Shown: piece after piece, positions 24,798 through 34,082 of the stretch
Layout of the letters: every line of letters begins with the position of its first letter
How positions within the stretch are numbered: the stretch's first letter is position 1
Assembly: GCF_017377575.1 (NCBI RefSeq)
Contig: NZ_JAFREM010000011.1
Span: 94,033-158,032 of the forward strand
Origin: Candidatus Enterococcus moelleringii
GTDB taxonomy: Bacteria > Bacillota > Bacilli > Lactobacillales > Enterococcaceae
Reading direction: 5' to 3'
DNA: 64,000 bases
Notes under the pieces: generated by a model
Databases searched by the model: none
What the model was told of the DNA's origin: nothing
What the model saw: the letters and a program-made list of their open reading frames with translations, nothing else
Position numbers and translations under genes: made by a program

Positions 24798-25454
24798 ATG
24801 AGAGGCCTATACATTAAAGACCTGCGCTTAATAATGAAACAAAAAGCTCTTTTGCTAGTGTTTATACTTTTGACCGTCTTCAATTCATACCAGCTTAATA
24901 ATAATGCGGTTGTTCCTAGTTTGATGATCTTTTTTCTGACAACGTTGGCATTTACTACGGTTACCTATGATGAGATGGATCATGGATTAACCTTTTTGTT
25001 CACTTTGCCGATTTCACGAAAGAAGTATGTTGCCGGCAAATATCTGTTGTCAATCGCTACCATTCTTCTAGCTATAGTGCTGTCAATCGGGATTGTGCTG
25101 GTTATGAATGCAATTAAAAGTCAGGTAGTCAATTTTGAACTGTTCAGCTTTACTTTTGGCTTTGTTTTCTTACTGGGTCTTTTATACATGAGCATAATGC
25201 TGCCGATTTATTTCAAATTCGGTGCCGAAAAAAGCCGCTTAATTTTACTTTTAATTATAGGTGTGATTTTTTTCCTCACTTTCGCAGGAGGCTACTTGAT
25301 ACAGAAAACAAACTTTGACATAGCGGGGCAGGTAAACACCATTATGGCCCAACCTCTATGGCTGCTAACTGCTATCAGCATCTTAGTCACAGCTGCTGCA
25401 GTGGTAATTTCCTATCTTATGTCAGTAAAAATCGTGAAGAAAAAAGAGTTGTAA
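24798..25454 (+). CDS. ABC-2 type transporter permease
   Basis: A 218-residue membrane protein with six hydrophobic helices, of the ABC-2 permease group found beside YtrA-type regulators. Visible features are the N-terminal MRGLYIKDLRLIMKQKALLL, the cytoplasmic DEMDHGLTFLFTLPISRKKYVAGKYLL segment typical of this group, and a basic end (VKIVKKKEL). AGGAGGGG lies 8-14 nt before ATG 24798, right after the family A hairpin. It presumably pairs with the upstream ATPase. Confidence 0.87.
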   Translation: MRGLYIKDLRLIMKQKALLLVFILLTVFNSYQLNNNAVVPSLMIFFLTTLAFTTVTYDEMDHGLTFLFTLPISRKKYVAGKYLLSIATILLAIVLSIGIVLVMNAIKSQVVNFELFSFTFGFVFLLGLLYMSIMLPIYFKFGAEKSRLILLLIIGVIFFLTFAGGYLIQKTNFDIAGQVNTIMAQPLWLLTAISILVTAAAVVISYLMSVKIVKKKEL

Positions 25455-25458
25455 GTCT

Positions 25459-25497
25459 CAAAAAGGGCCGCCCTCATCGCGAGAGCGGCCCTTTTTG
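25459..25497. terminator. bidirectional terminator
   Basis: A perfect 12-bp GC-rich stem (AAAAAGGGCCGC / GCGGCCCTTTTT) between convergent genes. Confidence 0.93.
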
Positions 25498-25500
25498 TGT

Positions 25501-26061
25501 TTAATATTTTTTGGCTTGAGGCGGCTCATAAGTAGCAATAAAGTCTTCGATTTCTTGGATAGTATGGGCAAAGCACATTTTTTTGCGATCACTGGCAGAT
25601 AGAAAATCGGTCTCCACCATTTTGTCAAAAAAGTCCTGCAGGGGACGATAATAATCATTGGTATCGTAGAAAATACAAGGACTATCATTCTGACCGACAC
25701 GGGCCCAAGAGATGGCTTCGCTGATTTCTTCCAAGGTACCAGGACCTCCTGGTAAAGCAATGCAGACATCGGCTGCTGCAATCATCTTATTTTTTCGTTC
25801 GGACATCGTTTTAACGACGATCAGTTCTTCTAAGTTTGGATGCGCTAATTCGCGTTTTTGCAAGAAGGTGGGAATAATGCCAGTGGCACTGCCGCCTTTG
25901 GCTAAAACCGTATCAGCGATCACACCCATCAAGCCAGCCTTGCCGCCGCCATAAATTAAATGATGACTATTTTCAGCAATCCAAGTGCCTAGTGTTTGAG
26001 CATTTTCGCTATAGACCGGCTCGTTGCCGACACTTGCACCACAATATACAGCTATATTCAT
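25501..26061 (-). CDS. LOG-family nucleoside 5'-monophosphate phosphoribohydrolase
   Basis: A 186-residue Rossmann-fold protein of the LOG/TIGR00730 family, which releases ribose 5-phosphate from (cytokinin-type) nucleoside monophosphates; in Firmicutes the physiological substrate is unclear. N-terminal MNIAVYCGASVGNEPVY, YGGGKAGLMGVIAD and the catalytic PGGPGTLEEI motif are present. I chose ATG 26061 (GAGGG five nt upstream) over ATG 26073 and a longer frame to 26121, which lack a good site. Often annotated as a lysine decarboxylase; the motif argues against that. Confidence 0.87.
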   Translation of the reverse strand: MNIAVYCGASVGNEPVYSENAQTLGTWIAENSHHLIYGGGKAGLMGVIADTVLAKGGSATGIIPTFLQKRELAHPNLEELIVVKTMSERKNKMIAAADVCIALPGGPGTLEEISEAISWARVGQNDSPCIFYDTNDYYRPLQDFFDKMVETDFLSASDRKKMCFAHTIQEIEDFIATYEPPQAKKY

Positions 26062-26178
26062 AAGAGCCCTCATTTCTTTTTTACTCAGTATTATAGCAGA
26101 AGGGAAACGTAAATTGGGCATTAAAAATTATCAGCAATGGATCAGTGGATTTTATAAGGAACGTAAGTTGTTCGCGTA

Positions 26179-26222
26179 AAAAATCAGCTATTGAGGCATC
26201 TGGCTTCAATAGCTGATTTTCT
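26179..26222 (-). terminator. terminator of the 26230-26637 gene
   Basis: A 15-bp stem (AAAATCAGCTATTGA / TCAATAGCTGATTTT); on the minus strand it continues into a T tract. Confidence 0.85.
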
Positions 26223-26229
26223 GAGGTTT

Positions 26230-26637
26230 TTAGTAGTCAAATTCTTTAATTTCAATCGTTTGCTTCGTTTCTTCGATGACTAGACCGGTTTTTTCTTCCC
26301 ACCATTGTTTCATCTCTTTTTCATAAGTAGTTGGGAACTGACGAACCACATCCAGCAAGGGAGCGCCTTGAAGGGTAGCATATGGGAAATTCAGAGTTAA
26401 ATTGTACTTTAGTTCATGCAATAGACTGTAGTATTGGAACATCATGTAGTACATTTCTTCAAGATCGTCTTGGGCTAACACACGAGGTGCGCGATCCAGC
26501 ATAAAGCCTAAGCTGCGCATCATAAATAGGAAGCCTGGCAGCTGTTCCGGGCAAATATCATCTACTTCTTTTAGGATATCGATGTGCAAATCCAGTGCTT
26601 GCAGCAAATCCTCTTTTAACTGTTCATAGGTAATCAT
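26230..26637 (-). CDS. conserved-looking helical protein, unknown function
   Basis: A 135-residue acidic soluble protein, almost entirely helix-forming (MITYEQLKEDLLQALDLHID...), with a Met/Tyr-rich middle (EEMYYMMFQYYSLLHELKY) and an acidic end. There is no signal peptide or membrane segment. The ATG has AGGAGGATCGCC upstream on the minus strand. It has its own terminator. I do not recognise the family; a small four-helix bundle is the likeliest fold. Confidence 0.72.
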   Translation of the reverse strand: MITYEQLKEDLLQALDLHIDILKEVDDICPEQLPGFLFMMRSLGFMLDRAPRVLAQDDLEEMYYMMFQYYSLLHELKYNLTLNFPYATLQGAPLLDVVRQFPTTYEKEMKQWWEEKTGLVIEETKQTIEIKEFDY

Positions 26638-26752
26638 AGGCGATCCTCCTTTACTTAGTATCTTTAGTATAGCATAATCTTTACGCAGGCTATCGACGAG
26701 TTTAGGATTTTTTTAATGCGCCTTCAGGAGTAAAATAAAAGGAGATGATTGG

Positions 26753-27652
26753 ATGGGGAAACTGGCGATTATTAGTGATCTTCACGCCGACATTAATCAT
26801 TTAGCAGAAGCAGAATTGAATATTTTGCTGGAAGTTTTGCAGGAAAGAGCGATTACGCGGCTGCACTTTGCCGGAGACAGTGCCAATCAGATCCAGCAGA
26901 CGCTGGAGATTAATGCATACTTTCGCAAGCAAGGGATTGAAACCACCTTTAATCTAGGAAATCACGAAATGGGCAGCGTTGTGGGAGAAGCGATGATTGA
27001 ACACTATCCCGACAGTCATTTTTTGAATTTTCGTTATTTGCCATTAAATGAATCAACGGTACTGCTGGGAGTGAATGGCTGGTATGATTATCAATTCTCT
27101 GATTTAACGGACCAAGAAAAGATTGCTTCCATGAAAAATTTGTATTGGTATGATCGGATTATTCAACGATCGGGAGATGATCCCGCCGTAAACCAGCGAA
27201 TTCTGGAACAGTTGGACATGGTGTTAAGGGATTTGAAGGAAAAAAATTACCGTGTGATTTTAGCTACGCACTTTGTTCCGCAAGGCCAATTTATCGTGCG
27301 TTTAGAAGGACGTTACCAAATTTGGAACAAACTGAACGCTTTTTTAGGTTCAGCTTCTATGGGGCATTTGCTGGATCAATATGATAACATTTCAGATGTT
27401 GTCTTTGGACACACCCATCGTCGTTTTGAAGAACAGATGATTCAAGGGACTTGCTATCATTGCCGCCCTTTAGGCTATTACTATGAGTGGCGCCTAACCC
27501 GAGATTTTGTGCTGCAAAATAAGCTGGTAGAAGAATACAATCCTATGAAATTACGGAGCGTATTGCGTAAGCATCAGGAAGCTTTTCAAAACTATAAAGT
27601 GCAACACTTGAAACAAGAATTTCAACAGGCGATGACCGTGATCGCTTATTAA
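26753..27652 (+). CDS. calcineurin-like metallophosphoesterase
   Basis: A 299-residue member of the calcineurin-like phosphoesterase superfamily. Metal-binding motifs are in order: SDLHAD (8-13), FAGDSANQ, NLGNHEMG, LATHFVPQG and FGHTHRRFEE. These provide the two-metal site; the substrate (nucleotide, phosphodiester or protein) cannot be told. It starts at ATG 26753 after AAAGGAGATG and is followed 16 bp later by a membrane protein gene and then a DUF188 gene, probably one operon. Confidence 0.88.
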   Translation: MGKLAIISDLHADINHLAEAELNILLEVLQERAITRLHFAGDSANQIQQTLEINAYFRKQGIETTFNLGNHEMGSVVGEAMIEHYPDSHFLNFRYLPLNESTVLLGVNGWYDYQFSDLTDQEKIASMKNLYWYDRIIQRSGDDPAVNQRILEQLDMVLRDLKEKNYRVILATHFVPQGQFIVRLEGRYQIWNKLNAFLGSASMGHLLDQYDNISDVVFGHTHRRFEEQMIQGTCYHCRPLGYYYEWRLTRDFVLQNKLVEEYNPMKLRSVLRKHQEAFQNYKVQHLKQEFQQAMTVIAY

Positions 27653-27668
27653 GAAAAGAGGCATTCGG

Positions 27669-29021
27669 ATGGAAAAGATGAAAACTGTGTGGCGAAGCTT
27701 TGCGCAAGCCACACCCTTTATTTTATCCAACACATTAATTATTGTTCCCTATTTACTGTACATTCATTTAATCGACAGCTCTAAAAGCGCCAGTGTGCTG
27801 CCCTTTGTGTTATTCTATACTTTTCGCATGACGGGGGTCTTTTTAATTCGCAGTTTCGAGCGCTCAATAGAGAAATATACGTTACTAATTGTAGCGTTGC
27901 TGTTAGGCGGAATTGGCTCATTGTTGAGTCTTCTGGGGGCAGTAGCCTTTCCTTTCTTCTTAGTAGGCAGTATTTTCTTAGGCTTGAGTGCTTCGCTGTT
28001 CCCGCCGGCGAATGTCAGTGTGAATTATTTTGAACGAGCACAAGGCAGTAAAATTGCTGGCGGAAAAACGTATTTGTTCGGGTTGCTTCTGCTGGTGCCG
28101 TTGTTTTTTGGGTTGAGTTTGCCGATTAAAGATCAACTGGTGATTGTGTCAGGGCTCTACACCTTGTATTTTGTCTTTGCTTATGCGACGATTCGCCGTT
28201 ATCCGCATTACGAATTAGACTTTAAGGATCTTTCAAAAAATGTCTTTTCAACGAAAGAACTGGTCTGGTTTGGCTTGTTTTTTGTCGCTATTTTTCTTTT
28301 ACGGAGTGGACGTTTGCTCTTTAATGAAGTATATTTGAATGCGGCTATTCTGGTGTTCAGTCTGATTTTTGTTCTTTCTGTTTATTGGGTAAAGGTGAAA
28401 AAGCGGACTTGGCGGTTGCCTTTGTGGGTGAATACGCTGACCTTTTATAATGGTATGATCGGTAATTTTCTGATTTTATTTGGCACCTTTTATGTCGCTG
28501 TTGTTTACGGCAAGGACAACCTGTCACTGTATCTGTTTTTACCTTATTCATTAGGGCTGATTGGAGCGATGCTTTTTGGCGGAGTACTGAGGAAAAAAGC
28601 TGAGAATCCGCTGAAGATTCAGCTGCTAGGGATGGGACTAGGTTTAGTGCTGTTGTTTTACCAACCGGCTTTCCCGTTAGCAATCGGGGTACTGTCTTTT
28701 TTCAAAAGCAGTGTCGGCAGTTGGCTAAACGGCTGGTATTATCAGCAAGAGAGCATTGAAACCGAACAGCGGATCATTGCGAAGTATGCTACATCCAATA
28801 AGGGGAGTATTGCTCATCAGTTTGTCTTGATGGTTTTTCTGCTGCTGGTGTTAAGGTATGCGCATTTTCCAGCGAATGAATTATTTGTGCTGCCTAACCT
28901 GTATCAGAGTAATCAAGCGTTAATAGAGGTAATGAATATCGTGAAAAACGGCTCAAGTATTTTTCTGCTGATTTGGCTGGCAGTTATTGGAAGGATGGGA
29001 CGACATGCGTTTGATCATTGA
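27669..29021 (+). CDS. MFS-like polytopic membrane protein
   Basis: A 450-residue protein with about twelve hydrophobic helices and short basic loops, resembling a major-facilitator transporter in size and layout, but I see no clear MFS signature motif between helices 2 and 3. The central loop (RRYPHYELDFKDLSKN) is the expected cytoplasmic break between two six-helix halves. ATG 27669 is preceded by AAAAGAGG. Its end overlaps the next gene by 17 bp. Substrate unknown. Confidence 0.75.
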   Translation: MEKMKTVWRSFAQATPFILSNTLIIVPYLLYIHLIDSSKSASVLPFVLFYTFRMTGVFLIRSFERSIEKYTLLIVALLLGGIGSLLSLLGAVAFPFFLVGSIFLGLSASLFPPANVSVNYFERAQGSKIAGGKTYLFGLLLLVPLFFGLSLPIKDQLVIVSGLYTLYFVFAYATIRRYPHYELDFKDLSKNVFSTKELVWFGLFFVAIFLLRSGRLLFNEVYLNAAILVFSLIFVLSVYWVKVKKRTWRLPLWVNTLTFYNGMIGNFLILFGTFYVAVVYGKDNLSLYLFLPYSLGLIGAMLFGGVLRKKAENPLKIQLLGMGLGLVLLFYQPAFPLAIGVLSFFKSSVGSWLNGWYYQQESIETEQRIIAKYATSNKGSIAHQFVLMVFLLLVLRYAHFPANELFVLPNLYQSNQALIEVMNIVKNGSSIFLLIWLAVIGRMGRHAFDH

Positions 29022-29442
29022 TGGAGACGGCTCTCCAGTAAAAGATACGACAATCGAGATTGCCCAGCAGTTCGGGCTGGAGGTAGTAATTGTCACCAGC
29101 ATTGACCATTACTCCACCAAAGAGTATCCTGAATTTGTGAGATTTGTTTATGTAGATCGGGGAATGGATGCGGCAGATTACAAAATTGTTTCATTGATTC
29201 AACCGAAAGACATTTTAATTACGCAAGATTATGGCTTGGCTTCGTTGACTATTCATAAAGCGGCGCATGTCTTGCATCAGTCGGGTATGGAGTATACCAT
29301 AAACAACATCGACGGCTTGCTGGGACAACGCTATCTCAGCGGGAAAATGCGTCAAGCTAAGCAACGGACGAAAGGTCCAAAACCTTATACTGAAGCGGAT
29401 CGTGAACAGTTTCGCCAAGCTTTGCTTGGACTGATCCAATAA
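29005..29442 (+). CDS. YaiI/YqxD (DUF188) family protein
   Basis: A 145-residue protein of the DUF188 family, related to PIN/NYN-type nuclease folds by structure, function unproven. Family features: MRLIIDGDGSPVKDTTIEIA, VYVDRGMDAADYKIV, and ILITQDYGLASL; the conserved Asp residues (IDGDGSP, DRGMDAAD, TQDYG) would form an acidic metal site. ATG 29005 is preferred to an upstream start because it matches the family N-terminus. It overlaps the preceding gene and ends before the ddl promoter. Confidence 0.88.
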   Translation: MRLIIDGDGSPVKDTTIEIAQQFGLEVVIVTSIDHYSTKEYPEFVRFVYVDRGMDAADYKIVSLIQPKDILITQDYGLASLTIHKAAHVLHQSGMEYTINNIDGLLGQRYLSGKMRQAKQRTKGPKPYTEADREQFRQALLGLIQ

Positions 29443-29481
29443 TAGAAAACCTTAAGCTTTGTAACATTTGTAAAAAAATTT

Positions 29482-29509
29482 TTGGGCTTTTTGGTTTTTA
29501 TGCTAAAAT
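29482..29509 (+). promoter_or_regulatory. extended -10 promoter of ddl
   Basis: TTGGGC (29482-29487), 16 bp, TAAAAT (29504-29509) with TGC directly before it (extended -10). Confidence 0.6.
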
Positions 29510-29544
29510 ATGGGGGAATCTTAAAAGTAATGGGGGATAAGTAC

Positions 29545-30609
29545 TTGAAGATTATTTTACTATACGGTGGAAAAAGTCCAGAACATGACGTTTCCATCCT
29601 ATCTGCTTTCTCGGTCATTTCAGCCGTTTATTTCGATTACTATCAAGTGCAGCTTGTTTATATTGATAAAACGGGACAATGGGTGAAGGGGCCGCTCTTA
29701 ACGGAGGCGCCTGAATCTGACGAAGCCCTGCGCTTAACTTGGGATCCAACAGGTGCCATGGTAGAAGGCTTCACTGGTCAAGTGATTGCACCAGGTGATA
29801 TTAAAGAAGACGATGCAATTGTCTTTCCCGTTTTACACGGACCTAACGGTGAAGATGGAACCATTCAAGGATTCTTGGAAGTCTTGGACATGCCGTATGT
29901 TGGAGCTGGTGTCTTAGCGAGCTCAAGTGCCATGGACAAGATTATGACTAAATACATCTTGCAGGCAGCGGGAATTCCGCAAGTACCGTATGTACCAGTA
30001 TTGAAAAACGAGTGGAAAGAAAATCCTAAGCAAATTTTCGATAAGTGTGAAGGTACTTTGTTGTATCCGATGTTTATCAAACCAGCTAACATGGGTTCTA
30101 GTGTCGGCATTACGCGGGCAGAGAATCGTGAAGAGCTGCAAAATGCGTTGAAGGAAGCTTACCGCTTTGATTCACGGGCAGTTGTCGAACAAGGGATTGA
30201 AGCTCGTGAAATCGAAATCGCCATTTTGGGCAATGCTGATGTGCGAACTACCTTGCCGGGTGAAGTCGTAAAAGAAGTTGCCTTTTATGATTACAATGCG
30301 AAATACATTGATAATTCTATTACGATGGCTATTCCAGCGGAGGTTCCAGAAGAAGTTAGCGATAAAGCTAGAGAATACGCGAAGCTGGCTTACACAATGT
30401 TGGGGGGATCTGGCTTAACTCGCTGTGATTTCTTTCTAACCAACAAAAACGAATTATTCTTAAATGAATTAAATACGATGCCAGGCTTCACTGAATTCAG
30501 CATGTACCCATTGCTATGGGAAAACATGGGCTTGAAATATGGTGACTTGATTGAAGAATTGATTCAATTAGGGTTAAATCGGTACAAGCAGCAAGCTGAT
30601 TTTGAGTAG
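29545..30609 (+). CDS. ddl: D-alanine--D-alanine ligase
   Basis: Ddl makes D-Ala-D-Ala for peptidoglycan precursors; MurF, encoded next, uses it. The 354 residues match enterococcal Ddl: KIILLYGGKSPEHDVSILSA, VFPVLHGPNGEDGTIQGF, VKPANMGSSVGI-like (IKPANMGSSVGI), REIEIAILG and LFLNELNTMPGFTEFSMYP. Tyr in the EFSMYP loop and the overall pattern mark a D-Ala rather than D-Lac ligase. I choose TTG 29545 (GGGGGA seven nt upstream), which gives the usual MKIILLYGG start; in-frame ATG codons at 29501 and 29530 lack a site. Confidence 0.95.
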   Translation: MKIILLYGGKSPEHDVSILSAFSVISAVYFDYYQVQLVYIDKTGQWVKGPLLTEAPESDEALRLTWDPTGAMVEGFTGQVIAPGDIKEDDAIVFPVLHGPNGEDGTIQGFLEVLDMPYVGAGVLASSSAMDKIMTKYILQAAGIPQVPYVPVLKNEWKENPKQIFDKCEGTLLYPMFIKPANMGSSVGITRAENREELQNALKEAYRFDSRAVVEQGIEAREIEIAILGNADVRTTLPGEVVKEVAFYDYNAKYIDNSITMAIPAEVPEEVSDKAREYAKLAYTMLGGSGLTRCDFFLTNKNELFLNELNTMPGFTEFSMYPLLWENMGLKYGDLIEELIQLGLNRYKQQADFE

Positions 30610-30689
30610 TCTGCGAGGATAGTGAGGCAGTCGGTAACAATTCAATACCGGCTCATCAACTTGCTTCTTTTATGAACGCTTAGTAGGAA

Positions 30690-30729
30690 AAGAGTCTGGA
30701 GCGCTTAATACTGCCAGACTCTTTTTTTA
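30690..30729 (+). terminator. intrinsic terminator after ddl
   Basis: AGAGTCTGG pairs with CCAGACTCT (loop about 14 nt) and is followed by seven T residues. Confidence 0.85.
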
Positions 30730-30779
30730 TTGAGAAAGAAAGTATAAAATAAGAATGAGGAACTAGCTTAGCAGTATTG

Positions 30780-30856
30780 GGCGATACCTGGCTTCACAGA
30801 ATCACTTTTTCGCAATAAATGAAAAAGCGAAACGAGTTTACGAAGCTTTTTCAAGA
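30780..30856 (+). repeat. family B hairpin repeat (short form) before murF
   Basis: CTGGCTTCACAGAATCA ... ACGAGTTTACGAAGCTTTTTC with an inner stem CTTTTTC / GAAAAAG. The outer arms are close to those of the copies at 38384, 46595 and 49561. It sits about 25 nt before the murF start. Confidence 0.6.
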
Positions 30857-30879
30857 TAGAAATGGGAGGAACACACACC

Positions 30880-32235
30880 ATGAAATTAACGACAACGATC
30901 ATCAACAGAGCTGTTCAAGGTGAATTATTAGGGGCAGAGGAAGTAACAGTCACGGGTGTTGAATTTGATTCACGCAAAATCAAGGCCGGCGATTTATTTG
31001 TGCCGCTTCAAGGCAATGCCGATGGTCATTTGTTTGTTCAAAAAGCAATTGAGAACGGCGCTGTTGCGACGTTTTGGAGCAATGAAAATATACAGGTGCC
31101 GGAAAATATCGCGGTCATCAAAGTACCTGATACATTGAAAGCTTTTCAGGCACTAGCCAGCTATTATTTGTTGGAAGAAAATCCGGATGTGATTGCCATT
31201 ACAGGTTCAAATGGTAAAACGACCACCAAAGACATGACGGAAGCGGTGCTGCATCAAAAATTCAGAACATATAAGACGCAAGGCAACTACAATAACGATA
31301 TCGGTTTGCCTTATACAATCTTACATATGCCAGAAGGAACTGAAAAACTGATTTTAGAAATGGGCATGGATCATGCCGGAGAAATCCAGGTTCTTTCGGA
31401 GCTGGCGGAACCAGATGTGGCGGCTATCACCATCATCGGCGAAGCCCATATTGAAAATCTAGGCTCGCGGGCCGGGATTGCGGAAGCGAAGCTGGAAATT
31501 ACCAATGGTTTAATTGAAGACGGGCTATTGCTGATCCCAGCGGATGAACCCTTATTAACTGAACGAACAGAAAAGCTTTCGCAAAAGCAGCAAACCTTTG
31601 GGATCCAAACCGGTGATATTTCGGCAACTGTTATGTCAGAATCACGAGAAGCAACTTTATTCACTGTAGATGGCAAAGCTTACCAAATTCCAATGCCAGG
31701 AAAATACAATGTGAAGAATGCGCTGATTGCTTTAGCGATTGGCCGCTGGTATGGCTTAAGCGATGAAGAAATTTATCAAGGCTTAGCCTACGTTGAGATT
31801 ACTCAAAACCGCACCCAATGGTTGAAAGCAGCTAATGGTGCCGATATATTAAGTGATGTTTATAATGCCAACCCAACGGCGATGGGCTTAGTCTTGGACA
31901 CGTTTGCCAAACTCCCGACGAACGGACGCCGTCTGGCTGTCTTAGCGGATATGCTGGAGCTGGGTCCTGACACAACACTTTTACACAATAATATGGTGGA
32001 GCATTTGAACGATCAAGAATTTGCAGCCGTTTATCTTTATGGTGAGCAAATGAAGAATCTGGCCGCGGTCATTGCCATACGTTATCCGCGTTTGTCAGTG
32101 AAGTCCTTTGGTGAGGCTGAAAAAGCGGAGCTGATTGAAACGGTAAAAGAAGATTTATTGCCAGAAGATAGTATCGTATTAAAGGGCAGCAATGGCATGG
32201 GACTGCTGGAAGTTATCGAGGCTCTGCAAGCTTAA
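30880..32235 (+). CDS. murF: UDP-MurNAc-tripeptide--D-Ala-D-Ala ligase MurF
   Basis: MurF adds D-Ala-D-Ala to the UDP-MurNAc-tripeptide, the last cytoplasmic step of precursor synthesis. The 451 residues have the Mur ligase layout: N-terminal substrate domain (FDSRKIKAGDLFVPL), central ATP domain with TGSNGKTTTKD (108-118) and LEMGMDHAGEI, and C-terminal domain with DVYNANPTAMGLVL. ATG 30880 follows GGGAGGA; the frame extends upstream without support. It directly follows ddl, giving a D-Ala-D-Ala synthesis and use pair. Confidence 0.96.
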   Translation: MKLTTTIINRAVQGELLGAEEVTVTGVEFDSRKIKAGDLFVPLQGNADGHLFVQKAIENGAVATFWSNENIQVPENIAVIKVPDTLKAFQALASYYLLEENPDVIAITGSNGKTTTKDMTEAVLHQKFRTYKTQGNYNNDIGLPYTILHMPEGTEKLILEMGMDHAGEIQVLSELAEPDVAAITIIGEAHIENLGSRAGIAEAKLEITNGLIEDGLLLIPADEPLLTERTEKLSQKQQTFGIQTGDISATVMSESREATLFTVDGKAYQIPMPGKYNVKNALIALAIGRWYGLSDEEIYQGLAYVEITQNRTQWLKAANGADILSDVYNANPTAMGLVLDTFAKLPTNGRRLAVLADMLELGPDTTLLHNNMVEHLNDQEFAAVYLYGEQMKNLAAVIAIRYPRLSVKSFGEAEKAELIETVKEDLLPEDSIVLKGSNGMGLLEVIEALQA

Positions 32236-32245
32236 AAATTGAAAC

Positions 32246-32274
32246 TTGCAGAAAAGAGTTTCATGTGCTATAAT
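32246..32274 (+). promoter_or_regulatory. strong extended -10 promoter of cshA
   Basis: TTGCAG (32246-32251), 17 bp, TATAAT (32269-32274), with TGC before the -10. A GAAACT...AGTTTC inverted repeat (32241-32262) overlaps the -35 box. Confidence 0.85.
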
Positions 32275-32280
32275 TAGCCG

Positions 32281-32505
32281 TTGCCGAGAAATGAAGTAAT
32301 GATTGAATGAGTCATCCAATAGATTATTTAGAGCCCCATAAACCGGGCTTTTTTTTGAGAGATGTTCCTTCCGCCTGTCTTCAAGGAGCGGTTTTTCGGT
32401 GGTATCACAATGAGCGGCAACTAGGGACGGTTGCAGATTATTGATAGATACAAGGACCTACACGCTCCACCTGACATAAGTCAACATATACTAGGAGGAT
32501 ATCAT
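32281..32505 (+). promoter_or_regulatory. long cshA leader with an internal terminator-like attenuator
   Basis: From the predicted start near 32281 to the TTG start codon the leader is about 225 nt. About 50 nt in is AGCCC (32332-32336) pairing with GGGCT (32345-32349) followed by eight T residues, a terminator-like hairpin; a second weak CCGC/GCGG hairpin with T residues lies at 32371-32396. This layout suggests premature termination control, perhaps with cold or RNA-structure feedback. Confidence 0.5.
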
Positions 32506-34035
32506 TTGAAATTCAAAGAACTACATTTAGCACCAGAACTATTAGCAGCAATCGAACGCGCGGGCTTTGAAGAAGCAACCCCGATTCAAGAACAGACTAT
32601 TCCTTTAGCGTTAGATGGAAAAGACGTCATTGGACAAGCACAAACAGGAACAGGTAAAACAGCTGCTTTCGGTTTGCCGATGTTGGATAAGATTGATACA
32701 AAAAATCAAATTCTGCAAGGCCTTGTCATTGCGCCTACTCGTGAATTAGCTATCCAAACGCAAGAAGAATTGTTCCGCTTAGGTCGCGACAAAAAGATCC
32801 GTGTTCAAGCTGTTTATGGTGGTGCTGATATTGGTCGCCAAATCCGCGGCTTGAAAGACCGTCCACATATCGTTGTTGGTACACCAGGACGTATGCTGGA
32901 CCATATTAACCGTCACACCCTGAAATTAGAAACAGTTGAAACGTTAGTACTAGATGAAGCCGATGAAATGCTGAACATGGGCTTCCTAGAAGATATCGAA
33001 AAAATCATCAGCAAAGTCCCAGCAAGTCGTCAGACACTATTGTTCTCTGCTACGATGCCTGATGCCATTAAGAAAATCGGCGTTAAATTCATGAACAAGC
33101 CAGAACATGTAAAAATCAAAGCAACTGAAATGACAGCTGACTTGATTGACCAATACTACGTGAAGGCAAAAGACTTCGAAAAATTTGATGTAATGACTCG
33201 TCTGTTTGACGTTCAAACACCAGATTTGGCTATCGTTTTCGGTCGTACCAAACGTCGTGTTGACGAATTGGCTCGCGGCTTAGAAGCACGTGGCTACAAA
33301 GCTGAAGGAATCCATGGCGATTTATCTCAGCAAAAACGGATGAGCGTTTTACGTTCATTCAAAAAAGGTGATCTAGATATTTTAGTTGCGACAGACGTTG
33401 CTGCTCGAGGATTAGATATCTCTGGCGTAACTCACGTTTACAACTACGATATCCCGCAAGATCCTGAAAGCTATGTCCATCGTATTGGACGTACAGGCCG
33501 TGCTGGTAAAGGCGGAATGTCCGTAACGTTTGTTACACCAAACGAAATGGGCTACTTGCATGTCATTGAAAACTTAACTAAAAAACGTATGAATCCATTG
33601 CGTCCGCCAACCGAAAAAGAAGCCTTCAAAGGCCAATTAGGTGCGGCAATTGACCAAGTTCATTCACAATTGGATGAAAGTGCTGAAAGCTTGGATAAAT
33701 ACACTGAATCAGCTGCTGAGTTACTTGAAAAGTACTCTCCAGAAGAATTAGCTGCTTTGTTGTTGAAGACGGTAGCGAAAGATCCTTCTGACGCATCACC
33801 AGTTAAAATCACTCCTGAACGCCCATTGCCTTCTAACAAAAAAGGCGGCTTCAATCGTGGAGGCGGCGGAAAACGCGGTGGAAACAACAACCGCAACCGT
33901 GGCAAAGACGGCAACCGTGATCGTAACAGCAGTCGCGAACGCTCAAACAAGAATAAAAACTACAGTGGCTCAAAACGGTCTAACCCCCGTAATGACAAAA
34001 AGCGTGGTTTCGTGATTCGCAGCAACAACGACTAA
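32506..34035 (+). CDS. cshA: DEAD-box RNA helicase CshA
   Basis: CshA unwinds RNA, joins the degradosome in Firmicutes and is needed for growth in the cold. The 509 residues carry the Q motif ([13 protein letters not shown]), [47 protein letters not shown] and [13 protein letters not shown], then a dimerisation region and a basic Gly/Arg/Asn-rich tail (about 450-509) for RNA binding. TTG 32506 follows CTAGGAGG; the longer frame from 32431 has no site. Length and tail match CshA rather than CshB. Confidence 0.95.
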   Translation: MKFKELHLAPELLAAIERAGFEEATPIQEQTIPLALDGKDVIGQAQTGTGKTAAFGLPMLDKIDTKNQILQGLVIAPTRELAIQTQEELFRLGRDKKIRVQAVYGGADIGRQIRGLKDRPHIVVGTPGRMLDHINRHTLKLETVETLVLDEADEMLNMGFLEDIEKIISKVPASRQTLLFSATMPDAIKKIGVKFMNKPEHVKIKATEMTADLIDQYYVKAKDFEKFDVMTRLFDVQTPDLAIVFGRTKRRVDELARGLEARGYKAEGIHGDLSQQKRMSVLRSFKKGDLDILVATDVAARGLDISGVTHVYNYDIPQDPESYVHRIGRTGRAGKGGMSVTFVTPNEMGYLHVIENLTKKRMNPLRPPTEKEAFKGQLGAAIDQVHSQLDESAESLDKYTESAAELLEKYSPEELAALLLKTVAKDPSDASPVKITPERPLPSNKKGGFNRGGGGKRGGNNNRNRGKDGNRDRNSSRERSNKNKNYSGSKRSNPRNDKKRGFVIRSNND

Positions 34036-34044
34036 TTAAAAATG

Positions 34045-34082
34045 GAGCAATCTGAATATTTATTCGGATTGCTCTTTTTTTG
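34045..34082 (+). terminator. intrinsic terminator after cshA
   Basis: GAGCAATCTGAAT pairs with ATTCGGATTGCTC, followed by seven T residues. Confidence 0.92.

Noticed and set aside
32331..32420. T-box riboswitch before cshA
   Set aside because: GGTGGTATCAC recalls the T-box core, but the following consensus, stem I and specifier region are missing, and a helicase gene is not a usual target.
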